From contig JBDHTJ010000104.1 of NCBI GenBank assembly GCA_039808585.1, positions 1 to 18,553 on the forward strand: 18,553 nt of DNA. Direction: 5' to 3'. Positions 1-8,026 of the stretch are shown here, piece by piece; the first letter of the stretch is position 1, and the number at the start of each line of letters is the position of its first letter. The translations under genes and the position numbers were made by a program. This DNA comes from AWTP1-13 sp039808585. GTDB lineage: Bacteria; Pseudomonadota; Alphaproteobacteria; Rhizobiales; Hyphomicrobiaceae. The notes under the pieces are model-generated. The model searched no databases and was not told where the DNA came from. It saw only the letters and a program-made list of their open reading frames with translations.

Positions 1-1
1 G

Positions 2-481
2 ATCCGACCGCTCAAGGCTGCCGATCGCTTTCTCGTGCGGCGGTGGCTCGACGACCCTGCGCTTCCCTCGTGGTGGGGAACGAAGAGCAGTGTCGAGGCC
101 ACAATCACCTATGCGCAGGAGATGACGAGCCCGCTCATGTGCATGATCGAGCGCGACGGCACGCCGATCGGCTTTGGACTGGGCGCTGACTCTGCGATCT
201 GGGGAGAGGATTTTCCGCGCAGCATCGAGGCGGGCAGCTGGACCGTGAATGTGTTCGTCTCGCAGTCCGGGGGGCGCGTGGCCGAGACTGCGGACGCCCT
301 GCTTCAGATCGTGGAGGAAATCCTCGCCACGAAGCTTGCCGTTTCCTGCTGCAGCCTGGTCTCCATCAAGAATGAAGCGGCGGCGCGTGCCTTCGAAAAG
401 GCGGGCTTCAAGTGGAGCGAGATCTGGCACGATCCCTACATCGGCCCGTGCTGGGTCATGCATCTTCCCCGGCTTCAATGA
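2..481 (+). CDS. GNAT-family acetyltransferase (5' end cut by window)
   Basis: The reading frame is open from the first bases of the window, so the gene begins upstream; an internal GTG at 35 is unlikely to be the start. The visible 159 residues begin IRPLKAADRFLVRRWL and continue to DDPALPSWWG, the N-terminal pattern of aminoglycoside 6'-N-acetyltransferase/RimJ-like GNAT proteins. The later stretch SIKNEAAARAFEKAGFKW is the typical acetyl-CoA-binding end of the fold (N-xxA-xxxFEKAGF). GNAT enzymes move an acetyl group from acetyl-CoA to an amine. The acceptor here cannot be read from sequence, and a resistance function should not be assumed. The last 26 bp overlap, tail to tail, the end of the minus-strand glutamate dehydrogenase gene. 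No terminator hairpin is visible between them. Confidence 0.85.
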   Translation: MRPLKAADRFLVRRWLDDPALPSWWGTKSSVEATITYAQEMTSPLMCMIERDGTPIGFGLGADSAIWGEDFPRSIEAGSWTVNVFVSQSGGRVAETADALLQIVEEILATKLAVSCCSLVSIKNEAAARAFEKAGFKWSEIWHDPYIGPCWVMHLPRLQ

Positions 482-3400
482 TCGCCACGATCGTCTCGAG
501 CTGTCGTGCTGCCACGACGAGGCGCGCCAGCGTAAAGTTGCCGTCGCTCGTCACCTGGGCGAGAGTCCGCTCCACCGCGTCGAGGCTTGCTGCGGGCTTC
601 GCTGTGGAGGCCGAGCGTAAGGCCACGCGCGCCAGTGCGGACTGCGCGTTCTCGATGGCGTCCAGGGCCTGAGTCGCGGCCGTGCGATCATAGCTGTCGA
701 CAATCGGCAATCGGGCCGCTTGCGCACGGATCTCTGGGACGCGAAGGCGTGTGCCGATTTCGAGAAAGACATCGGCTGCTTGCGGCACGGGAGCACCGGT
801 CGCAGCGGCGAGATTGGTTATTGCGGGCGCGCTAACGAGAGCGGAGAGGGCGGCAACGTCTGTTGCCACATCGCCCGGCACGCCGGCATCGGTCCATTGG
901 TTCGCGCGCACGCGGGCGCTGCTGGCAAGCGCGGAAGCGCTCGCGCCGATCAGGGGCCGAAGGGCCACCAGGCCCTCGCGGTGCTTGCGGCAGGTGCCCG
1001 TGTAGTCGATGAGAACGGCGCGGTCACGTACGATCCAGACAGTCAGGGCCTGCAGCAGGTGCTGAGTTTCGGCATAGAGTGCGAGTTGCAGCTTCCCATC
1101 GATGCGTGTGTCCAGGGCGTCGATGCGCTGCCAAAGCGCCGGCAAGTCGAAAATCTCGCGCACCGCCAGAAAGCCCTTTGCGATCTCGGCAATTGTTCTC
1201 TGTGTCTCATCGGCAGCGCGGGCGGGGAAGGCGGAGCCACAGCGATTGACCAAGGCATTCGTGATGCCAGTTGCAACGATCTCCCGGCGCAAACTGTGCT
1301 GACGAATCTCTTCAGGAAACGCGCGACGAAGCTCAGCGGGGAAATAGCCTTCCAGCCAGCCTGAGAATTGCGGTTCGTCGAGCAGCGGCGACTGCAGAAG
1401 CTGATGGGATATGGAAATCTTGGCGTAGCTCAGCAGGACGGCCAGCTCGGGCCGCGTCAGGAATTTGCGCGAACGGCTGCGATCGCCCATCTCGACATCC
1501 GAGGGCAGGCTTTCGAGCTTGCGGTTGAGGGTGCCGTCTGCTTCCAGCTTGCGCATGAGGAAAGCGAAATCGGGTGCGTTGTGTGCGGCCTCCCGCTCGG
1601 CGAGGCTCAGAGCCAGGCCCTGCTGGTAATTGTTGCGCAGAGAGTTTGCGCCCACGGCATCGGTCATGCGCGCGAGGAGGTCATTGCGGGCCAGGAGATC
1701 CAGGCGCCCGTCCTGCATCGCGGGAGCAAGGGCGATCTTGATGTTGACCTCCTGGTCGGAGGTGTTGACGCCAGCCGAGTTGTCAATGAAGTCAGTGTTG
1801 ATGCGGCCGCCGCGCTGGGAGAACTCGATGCGCGCGCGCTGCGTCATGCCGAGGTTCGCGCCTTCACCCACTACCTTCACGCGCAGCTCAGCGCCCGTAA
1901 TCCGCAAGGCATCATTGGCCTTGTCGCCGGCGTCATTTTCCGTCTCAGTGCTGGCGCGAACGTAGGTGCCGATGCCGCCGAAGAACAACAGGTCGGCGCG
2001 TGCTTTGAGAATTGCGCGGATCAACTCTGTCGGCGTCACAGTGTCGGCGCTGATTTCGAAAAGCGCGCGCATCTCGTTCGAGACGGGGATGGATTTGGCG
2101 GAACGGGGGAAGACGCCGCCGCCGGGGCTGATGCGGGCCTTGTCGAAGTCCTTCCAGCTTGAGCGCGGGAGAGCGAAAAGGCGCTTGCGCTCGGCGAACG
2201 TTGTCGCGGCGTCGGGGTTCGGGTCGACGAAGATGTCCCGATGGTCGAAGGCCGCGATGAGCCGCGTCTCCCTCGATAGAAGCATGCCGTTGCCGAAAAC
2301 GTCGCCCGACATGTCGCCGATACCAATGGCGGTGAAAGGCTGCTTGGCAATGTCGACATTCATCTCGCGGAAATGACGCGCCACGCACTCCCACGCGCCG
2401 CGGGCGGTGATGCCCATGCCCTTGTGGTCGTAGCCGGCCGAGCCACCGGATGCGAAGGCATCGCCCAGCCAGAAGCCGCGCTGTAAGCTGATTGCGTTCG
2501 CGGTATCGGAGAAGGTGGCGGTGCCCTTGTCGGCCGCGACAACCAGGTAGGGGTCGTCACCGTCATGGCGTACAACGCGGGGGGGCGGGACGATACGCCC
2601 CGCTTGCACGTTGTCGGTGATGGACAGCAGCGTCTCTATGAAGATGCGATAGGCGGCAATGCCTTCGGCGGCTATGTCCTCGCGCGAACCGGCTCGCGGC
2701 AGGCGCTTGGGGAAGAAGCCGCCCTTGGCGCCGGAAGGTACGATCACCGCATTCTTCACAAGCTGCGCGCGCACGAGGCCGAGGATCTCGGTCCGGAAGT
2801 CTTGCGCGCGGTCTGACCAGCGGATGCCGCCGCGGGCGATAGGTGCAAAACGCAAGTGGATGCCTTCCACGCGCGGGCTGGCAAGCCAGATTTCGCGATA
2901 GGGCCGCGGCTCAGGCGCGGCTGCTACCGCCTTGCTTTCGAACTTGAAGGCAATCGTGTCAGGGGGGCGGCCCTCGGCATCATGCTGGTAGACATTGGTG
3001 CGAACCGTTGCGGATATGAGATCGAGGAAGAGACGCAGGATCTGGTCTTCGTCGAGACTTGCGACGGTTGCGAGTGTCGCCTCGACGCGCGCACGGATCT
3101 CCGTTTCCCGGGCCTGGCGTTCGTTCGCGGTGGACGCTTTGTCGGGATCGAAGCGTGCTTCAAACAAGGCGGCGAGGTCGCGGGTAATAACGGCCTGCGC
3201 GTTCAGCGTGTCGGACTGGTAGCGCAGCGTGAAATGCACTCCGAGCTGCCTCAGGTATGCGCCGTAAGCGCGGAAAATCGCGGCCTGTCGCCAGTCCAGA
3301 TCCGCCGCGACGATCAAGCGATTGAAACCATCGTTCTCGGCTTGGCCGGTGAATACGGCCAGGAACGCTGCCTCGAGACGCTTGTCGTGCTGACCCAGGA

Positions 3401-5261
3401 CGACGCTGGTGGCGTCGGCTGCTTCCAACACCATGTCGTGCAGTGTCACGCTGCGCGCTTCGGCGCCCATCCGCGGCGTGACCGTATAGGAGCGCTCGTC
3501 AATCGCGACGAAACCGAGGTTTTCCAGGATGGGAAGCCGCTCGGAGAGCTTGATCGGCGCCCCGAAGCGGTAGACGGCGGCGTGGATGCGGTGCGATGGC
3601 GCGTCCAGGTCGCGATAAAAGTCGACAGCTACGGGCATGCGCTCGTTGAGCCGCTCGATGCGCTTGATGTCCTCTAGGGCGCGTTCGGGCTTGAATGTCT
3701 CGGCGTAGCCTGCCGAGAAGGCATTGGCATACTTTGCGCGAAGGGTGTCTGCATCGTCGCCCAGCTGCGATAACAGATCGTCCAGGCGATCGGCCCAGGT
3801 GCGGACGATCTCGTAAATCTGGCGCTCCAGGACCTCGACGTCCGCCTGTGGCGTCTCCCCGCTATAGCGGCCGATGATAAATTGGACGCGCGTCAGACGG
3901 CCCTCGGAAGGAAAGTAGGGCTGGAACGCCACGACGCGGCCCTGGTACGTCGCCGACAACAGGGCACCGATGCGCTCGCGCACGCTGCTGCTGTAGCGGT
4001 CGCGTGGGACGTAGATCAGGGCAGAGACGAAGCGGTCGAACCGATCGATGCGAATGAAGGCGCGCACGCGGGGGCGCGTCTCGAGGTCGAGGATGCCCTG
4101 CGTCCAGGCCTTCAGCCGTTCGAGGCCGATCTGGAACAACTCGTCGCGCGGAAAATTGTCGAGGATGTTGGCAAGAGCCTTGGCGTCGTGGCTCGCGGGC
4201 GGATAGCCGGCTGCCGCCAACACCGAAGCCACCTTGTGGCGAAGGAATGGGATCTCACCGGCAGAGCGCACATAGGCTTGCGAGGTGAAGAGGCCGACGA
4301 TCCGCAGTTCTCCCACCGGCTCCGCGCTTGCGCCGTAGATCTTCACGCCGATGTAGTCCATATGCACGCGGCGGTGCACCCGGCTCGTGACATTCGCCTT
4401 GGTGATGATGAGCGGCGAAGGCGCGAAGAAGAAGCGTCGCACCTCGGGTGTCATCGCGACAAGCTCTCCACCGCGGCGCAGAACATGCACGGCCGGATCG
4501 CGCAGGAGCCCAAGCCCCTTATCGAGATCCGATACGAGGCTGCCCGTCTGTGCATCGCCGTCGAGACGGTACTCACGCACGCCGAGGAAGGTGAAGTTGT
4601 CCCGTTCCAACCATTCGAGAAACGCGAGCGATTCCTGCAACAGATCCGGGGGAACATTGGCCGGGGCCACCCGCAGGCGTTCGATTGCCTCTACGACACG
4701 CGCGCGCATCGGACGCCAGTCGCTCACGGCGAGGCGGACTTCATCCAGGATGTCGGAAAGCGTGCGCACCAGGTCATCGGCCGCTGCGGGCTTCATTGGC
4801 GGAAGCCCGATCAGGATGTAGCTCTCGAGCTGCTTGCCGGCAGCGCGTGCGGACGCGGGCGCGACGCCTTGCAGGCGTCCTTCGTCGTCCCTCCGCGCCT
4901 CGAAGATCGGGTGCAGCAGGTGGGTGATCTCCAAACCGCGCGCCTGCACCTCGCCCAGGACCGAGTCGAGCAGGAACGGCATGTCGTCGTTCAGGGCTTC
5001 GAGCAAGACACCTGATGCGGGTGCCGGCGCCTGGCGCACCGCAATCTTATGGCGGCCGCGGGCGCGCGTTTCGATGAAGGCCAGCGCCGCCTTGGCGTTC
5101 TCTACGAGCGCGGAAAGGTCCAACAGAAGGGGGTCGTCATGCTCGGCTCGTGCGTAGAGCAGCTTGGCAAAGTCTTGCCCCAGTATGCTGCCCATGGCAT
5201 GCGCGGCCCTATCTGCGATGCTGCCGGAGAGAGGCTCGAGCTCGCGTTGCATGAAAACCAT
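456..5261 (-). CDS. gdhZ: NAD-dependent glutamate dehydrogenase, 180-kDa class
   Basis: A 1601-residue protein matching the large NAD-GDH family in length (Caulobacter GdhZ is about 1600 residues). It oxidises glutamate to 2-oxoglutarate and ammonium in the cytoplasm, feeding amino-acid carbon into the TCA cycle. The N-terminal half (about 1-700) corresponds to the ACT-like and PAS-like regulatory region of the family. The catalytic part includes GGIRWSDR near 810, DFRTEILGL, then VKNAVIVPSGAKGGFF with candidate substrate/catalytic lysines K836 and K846. A nucleotide-binding stretch GIGDMSGDVFG begins at 980, followed by FFGGIGTYVR near 1095 and VVGEGANLGMTQ. The ATG at 5261 follows GGAAACGG, a weak ribosome site; a second ATG three codons in is the alternative. 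The gene stands alone, convergent with the GNAT gene and divergent from the ParA gene. No frameshift or missing motif was seen. Allosteric control is expected from the family, not shown here. Confidence 0.96.
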   Translation of the reverse strand: MVFMQRELEPLSGSIADRAAHAMGSILGQDFAKLLYARAEHDDPLLLDLSALVENAKAALAFIETRARGRHKIAVRQAPAPASGVLLEALNDDMPFLLDSVLGEVQARGLEITHLLHPIFEARRDDEGRLQGVAPASARAAGKQLESYILIGLPPMKPAAADDLVRTLSDILDEVRLAVSDWRPMRARVVEAIERLRVAPANVPPDLLQESLAFLEWLERDNFTFLGVREYRLDGDAQTGSLVSDLDKGLGLLRDPAVHVLRRGGELVAMTPEVRRFFFAPSPLIITKANVTSRVHRRVHMDYIGVKIYGASAEPVGELRIVGLFTSQAYVRSAGEIPFLRHKVASVLAAAGYPPASHDAKALANILDNFPRDELFQIGLERLKAWTQGILDLETRPRVRAFIRIDRFDRFVSALIYVPRDRYSSSVRERIGALLSATYQGRVVAFQPYFPSEGRLTRVQFIIGRYSGETPQADVEVLERQIYEIVRTWADRLDDLLSQLGDDADTLRAKYANAFSAGYAETFKPERALEDIKRIERLNERMPVAVDFYRDLDAPSHRIHAAVYRFGAPIKLSERLPILENLGFVAIDERSYTVTPRMGAEARSVTLHDMVLEAADATSVVLGQHDKRLEAAFLAVFTGQAENDGFNRLIVAADLDWRQAAIFRAYGAYLRQLGVHFTLRYQSDTLNAQAVITRDLAALFEARFDPDKASTANERQARETEIRARVEATLATVASLDEDQILRLFLDLISATVRTNVYQHDAEGRPPDTIAFKFESKAVAAAPEPRPYREIWLASPRVEGIHLRFAPIARGGIRWSDRAQDFRTEILGLVRAQLVKNAVIVPSGAKGGFFPKRLPRAGSREDIAAEGIAAYRIFIETLLSITDNVQAGRIVPPPRVVRHDGDDPYLVVAADKGTATFSDTANAISLQRGFWLGDAFASGGSAGYDHKGMGITARGAWECVARHFREMNVDIAKQPFTAIGIGDMSGDVFGNGMLLSRETRLIAAFDHRDIFVDPNPDAATTFAERKRLFALPRSSWKDFDKARISPGGGVFPRSAKSIPVSNEMRALFEISADTVTPTELIRAILKARADLLFFGGIGTYVRASTETENDAGDKANDALRITGAELRVKVVGEGANLGMTQRARIEFSQRGGRINTDFIDNSAGVNTSDQEVNIKIALAPAMQDGRLDLLARNDLLARMTDAVGANSLRNNYQQGLALSLAEREAAHNAPDFAFLMRKLEADGTLNRKLESLPSDVEMGDRSRSRKFLTRPELAVLLSYAKISISHQLLQSPLLDEPQFSGWLEGYFPAELRRAFPEEIRQHSLRREIVATGITNALVNRCGSAFPARAADETQRTIAEIAKGFLAVREIFDLPALWQRIDALDTRIDGKLQLALYAETQHLLQALTVWIVRDRAVLIDYTGTCRKHREGLVALRPLIGASASALASSARVRANQWTDAGVPGDVATDVAALSALVSAPAITNLAAATGAPVPQAADVFLEIGTRLRVPEIRAQAARLPIVDSYDRTAATQALDAIENAQSALARVALRSASTAKPAASLDAVERTLAQVTSDGNFTLARLVVAARQLETIVAIIEAGEDA

Positions 5262-5311
5262 CCGTTTCCGGCGATGCCTTCCAGTCTCGAATGGACGAGC
5301 AGGGAAGGGGA

Positions 5312-5366
5312 CCTGACATGGGCGTCAATCACCACCAAGAAATTGGGATGGACTGGTCATGTCAGG
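5312..5366. repeat. 9-bp inverted repeat upstream of glutamate dehydrogenase gene
   Basis: CCTGACATG at 5312-5320 is matched exactly by CATGTCAGG at 5358-5366, with 37 bp between the arms. It lies 51-105 bp upstream of the glutamate dehydrogenase start codon. The centre-to-centre spacing of about 46 bp exceeds a single dimer site, so it could be a pair of sites for a looping or cooperative regulator, or a leader hairpin. No known regulator consensus was recognised. Confidence 0.45.
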
Positions 5367-5590
5367 CAAGGAGAAAGTCCGGCCACTTCAATTCGGGCTG
5401 CGGTGAAGAAAGCCTGGGCCATGAGGCGTGCGGACAACCTCGGCCACGGTTTCATGGCGCGTGTGGTTGCAGCCGAAAGCCCCAAAGTGGAATTAGTTCT
5501 CCCTTTAACCGATCGACAATCCAGGGTCTGCCACAATTCCCTGCAAGGAAACGTGGCAGGATGGGGTGCTGGGCTCACGCACGGCCAGAA

Positions 5591-5602
5591 CTCGCGCGCG
5601 AG
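5591..5602. repeat. 12-bp perfect palindrome upstream of ParA-like gene
   Basis: CTCGCGCGCGAG is identical to its own reverse complement. It lies about 100 bp before the ParA-like start codon. It could be a protein-binding site, but CG-rich palindromes arise by chance in DNA of this composition. It does not match the parS consensus recognised by chromosomal ParB. Confidence 0.3.
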
Positions 5603-5700
5603 CGCGGTGGCGGGTCTTTAGCGAGCTGATGGCGGACGACCGGACGGGGCCGGGACGCTTATAACTGTGCTCAAACCACAAGCTCGGGCGAGACTGGGGC

Positions 5701-6591
5701 ATGCGTAATTCGATTGCTGTCATGAACACCAAGGGCGGCGTCGGCAAGTCGACGTTGGTTTTGTCCCTTGCCGAAACCCTTTCGGCACAGTTCGGAAAGA
5801 ACGTGCTGATCATCGATTCCGATGCGCAGGCCAGCGTCTCTGCAATGCTGCTGTCGGCAGCGAACCTTCACCGGCTGCAGTCGGACGGGTTGACGATTGT
5901 CGACCTGCTGGTGGCCAGCGTACTCAACAACGTTGCAGTGGACTGGCCGCGGTTCGTAGTTGGCGGAGTTTCCGATGTCGACGAGGCCCGTACCGTCTAT
6001 CTCATCCCCTCCGATATGCAGCTCACGCTGTTCGAGCGCGAGGTGTCGAAGGAGAGCCTGCATCAGCGGCTGAGGGCGAGCATTCGGGGCCTGTTGGGGC
6101 ACGTCCGCGGCGTTTTCGACATCATCCTCATCGATTGCCCACCCGGCCTCTCGGTTCTGACGGAGTCGTGGCTGCGGGAGGCGGATTTCCATTTCTCGCC
6201 CACGAAGCCGGACTATGTCTCGACCTGTGGCCTGGAAGTGTTTCGTCGCTTCAAGGGCCTTAACCCGGAGATGGGCTTCGCCGAGAACCTCGGTGTGATC
6301 ATCAACATGAAGGACCTGCAATCGCCGGTCGACAGCGACTATCAAAGGTGGCTCAACGAGAACCCTGAGAACCGGTGCTTCCAGCAGGCCATCCCGCGCA
6401 CGGGTGCGCTGCAGTATGCAGCCCAGCTGAGCCCGGTGGAGCGTTCCTATGTTGCGAAGTATCCGGGCGATTCCGGCGCTGCGATCCGGGCAGTTTGCGC
6501 AGAATTGCTTGCTCGCCTCGCAGCTGCGAACGCTGCCAATCCCAACCCACTCAACGCGCCAGTCCAGGCGCAGCCCGCGCAATTGACCTGA
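5701..6591 (+). CDS. ParA/MinD-family ATPase, orphan
   Basis: A 296-residue cytoplasmic P-loop ATPase of the ParA type. The deviant Walker A motif KGGVGKST spans residues 11-18, with the signature lysine K11 and the P-loop lysine K16. The A' motif IIDSDAQAS is at 37-45 with D41, and Walker B ILIDCPP is at 142-148 with D145. ParA ATPases form ATP-dependent dimers, often bind DNA or membrane, and position plasmids, chromosomes or large protein complexes. No parB-like gene or parS site is adjacent, so cargo and partner are unknown. There is no long N-terminal DNA-binding domain, so it is not a ParA of the P1/F autorepressor type. The C-terminus after about residue 280 is rich in Pro, Ala and Asn and probably disordered. 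The ATG at 5701 puts the P-loop at the expected distance from the N-terminus. A lyase gene follows 50 bp downstream, probably with its own promoter. Confidence 0.9.
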   Translation: MRNSIAVMNTKGGVGKSTLVLSLAETLSAQFGKNVLIIDSDAQASVSAMLLSAANLHRLQSDGLTIVDLLVASVLNNVAVDWPRFVVGGVSDVDEARTVYLIPSDMQLTLFEREVSKESLHQRLRASIRGLLGHVRGVFDIILIDCPPGLSVLTESWLREADFHFSPTKPDYVSTCGLEVFRRFKGLNPEMGFAENLGVIINMKDLQSPVDSDYQRWLNENPENRCFQQAIPRTGALQYAAQLSPVERSYVAKYPGDSGAAIRAVCAELLARLAAANAANPNPLNAPVQAQPAQLT

Positions 6592-6613
6592 ACCCCCGCG
6601 CCTCGCGTATAGT
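6583..6613 (+). promoter_or_regulatory. candidate sigma70-type promoter for the lyase gene
   Basis: TTGACC (6583-6588) and TATAGT (6608-6613) each match the -35 and -10 consensus at five of six positions. The 19-bp spacer is longer than the preferred 17. The -35 box overlaps the stop codon region of the ParA-like gene. The predicted start of transcription is near 6620, about 20 bp before the lyase ATG. Confidence 0.4.
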
Positions 6614-6641
6614 GCTTGCTGATCCAAGTCAGGGAGCAAGC

Positions 6642-7991
6642 ATGTCGTCGCTCGTCTTCGATTCCGAGATCTACCGGGATGCCTTCGGCACAGCGCACAT
6701 GCGCGAGGTGTTCAGCGATGCGAGCACCATCGCCAAGCAGGTGGCCGTGGAAGTCGCGCTTGCGAAGGTGCAGGGGCGGCTCGGCATTATCCCGAAGGAC
6801 GCCGCTCATGAGATTGCGTCACGATGCGACGCCGGGCTCGTCGACCTCGCGGCCCTGAAGAAGAAAACGGACGTCGTGGGCTACCCGATCGTGGGGCTCG
6901 TTGCGCAACTTTCGGCGCAATGCGGGGAGGCGGGGCGCTATCTGCATTGGGGTGCAACGACGCAGGACATCATGGACACGGCGCTGGTGCTGCAGATGCG
7001 GCAGGCGCTCGATCTCGTCGCTTCGGACCTCAAGGCTTTGGAGACAGCCCTGGCCCGTCTCGCGCGCGACCACAGAAACACCGTCATGGCCGGGCGCACG
7101 CACCTGCAGCAGGCGCTCCCCATCACCTTCGGTTACAAGGCGGCCGTCTGGCTCAGCATGATGCAGCGGCATCGCGAGAGGCTCGGGCAGCTACTGCCGC
7201 GCGTGCTCGTGGGGCAGTTCGCGGGCGCGGCTGGCACCCTCGCTTCTCTCGGCGACAAGGGCCTTGCGGTCAGTGATGCGCTGATGACGGAGCTCGATCT
7301 CGGCAAGCCGGATATTCCCTGGCACGTCTCGCGCGATGGTCCTGCGGAAGCGGTCTCGTTCCTGGGGCTCGTTACCGGCAGCCTCGCCAAGATCGCCACC
7401 GACATCATGCTGATGATGCAGACGGAAATCGGCGAGGCGTTCGAGCCGTTCGAGGAGGGCCGTGGTTCGTCATCCACTATGCCGCAGAAACGCAATCCCA
7501 TCGCCTGCGAATTCATCATTGCGGCGGCGAAGGTTGTGCGGCAGCAGGTCGGCCTCATGCTCGACGGGATGGTGGCGGATCACGAGCGCGCCACGGGCCC
7601 GTGGCAGGCGGAATGGGTCGCATTGCCACAGGCCTTCATTGCCGCCAGCGGTGCCTTGAAGCATTCGCGCTTCATGCTCGAAGGTCTTGTCGTGGTGCCG
7701 GAGAAGATGCGGGCGAACCTCGATGTGACGGGAGGGCTGATCGTGGCGGAGGCCGTGATGATGGCGCTGGCCGCCCATGTTGGCCGGCAGGATGCGCATC
7801 ATATCGTTTATGACGCGTGCCGGAGCGCGCTGGAGAAAGGCACGATGCTGCAGGAGGAACTCGAGAAGGTGCCCGAGGTGACGCAGCACCTGCCGAAGGC
7901 CCGACTTGCGGAGCTGACGGATCCCGCCAATTACCTCGGTTCCGCGGTGCAGATGGTTGACAGGGTGCTGCTGCGCACGGACATGCGCTAA
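6642..7991 (+). CDS. adenylosuccinate lyase / 3-carboxymuconate cycloisomerase-type lyase
   Basis: A 449-residue member of the fumarase/aspartase superfamily, which catalyses beta-eliminations or cycloisomerisations, usually as a homotetramer. All three conserved regions are visible: HWGATTQDIMDT from residue 102, GRTHLQQALPITFG with a likely catalytic H154, and the flexible-loop signature GSSSTMPQKRNP at 275-286 with catalytic serine candidates S277/S278. The length and the TTQDIMDTA and LQQALPITFG wording resemble the PcaB/CMLE branch and related adenylosuccinate lyase-like proteins more than purine-pathway PurB. There are no protocatechuate-pathway or purine genes nearby, so the substrate is open. 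The ATG at 6642 is chosen because AGGGAG lies 5 bp upstream; the frame is open further upstream but overlaps the ParA-like gene. The gene is convergent with the GGDEF-EAL gene, 35 bp away. Confidence 0.88.
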   Translation: MSSLVFDSEIYRDAFGTAHMREVFSDASTIAKQVAVEVALAKVQGRLGIIPKDAAHEIASRCDAGLVDLAALKKKTDVVGYPIVGLVAQLSAQCGEAGRYLHWGATTQDIMDTALVLQMRQALDLVASDLKALETALARLARDHRNTVMAGRTHLQQALPITFGYKAAVWLSMMQRHRERLGQLLPRVLVGQFAGAAGTLASLGDKGLAVSDALMTELDLGKPDIPWHVSRDGPAEAVSFLGLVTGSLAKIATDIMLMMQTEIGEAFEPFEEGRGSSSTMPQKRNPIACEFIIAAAKVVRQQVGLMLDGMVADHERATGPWQAEWVALPQAFIAASGALKHSRFMLEGLVVVPEKMRANLDVTGGLIVAEAVMMALAAHVGRQDAHHIVYDACRSALEKGTMLQEELEKVPEVTQHLPKARLAELTDPANYLGSAVQMVDRVLLRTDMR

Positions 7992-8026
7992 GCCCAATTC
8001 GACAGGCTCATTCTTTCGGGCAAATC

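Larger units (their letters stand above)
5262..5700. other. 439-bp divergent intergenic region
   Basis: This gap lies between the starts of the glutamate dehydrogenase gene (-) and the ParA-like gene (+), so it must carry control sequences for both. I found no convincing protein gene and no recognisable tRNA or riboswitch. It holds a 9-bp inverted repeat at 5312-5320/5358-5366 and a 12-bp palindrome at 5591-5602, listed separately. A TATAAC at 5660-5665 could be a -10 box for the ParA-like gene, but no acceptable -35 box lies 15-19 bp upstream. A TTGACG on the minus strand (5323-5328) likewise has no matching -10. Confidence 0.6.

Noticed and set aside
3882..5015. A 377-codon plus-strand open frame inside the glutamate dehydrogenase gene
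   Set aside because: It is antisense to a conserved enzyme over its whole length, and its Arg/His/Gln-rich translation is typical of a shadow frame.
5591..5602. The 12-bp CG-rich palindrome as a parS site for the ParA-like gene
   Set aside because: It shares no core with the parS consensus and lies in a region with other CG runs, so chance is a sufficient explanation.
5660..5665. TATAAC as a -10 box for the ParA-like gene
   Set aside because: No acceptable -35 hexamer lies 15-19 bp upstream, so I do not list it as a promoter.
5671..6639. A 322-codon minus-strand open frame opposite the ParA-like gene
   Set aside because: The plus strand carries complete Walker motifs and the right length for a ParA ATPase. 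The minus frame has no recognisable domain and mirrors it exactly.
6375..6641. An 89-codon upstream extension of the lyase frame
   Set aside because: It overlaps the ParA-like gene in another frame, its translation has no family match, and AGGGAG sits correctly before the ATG at 6642.
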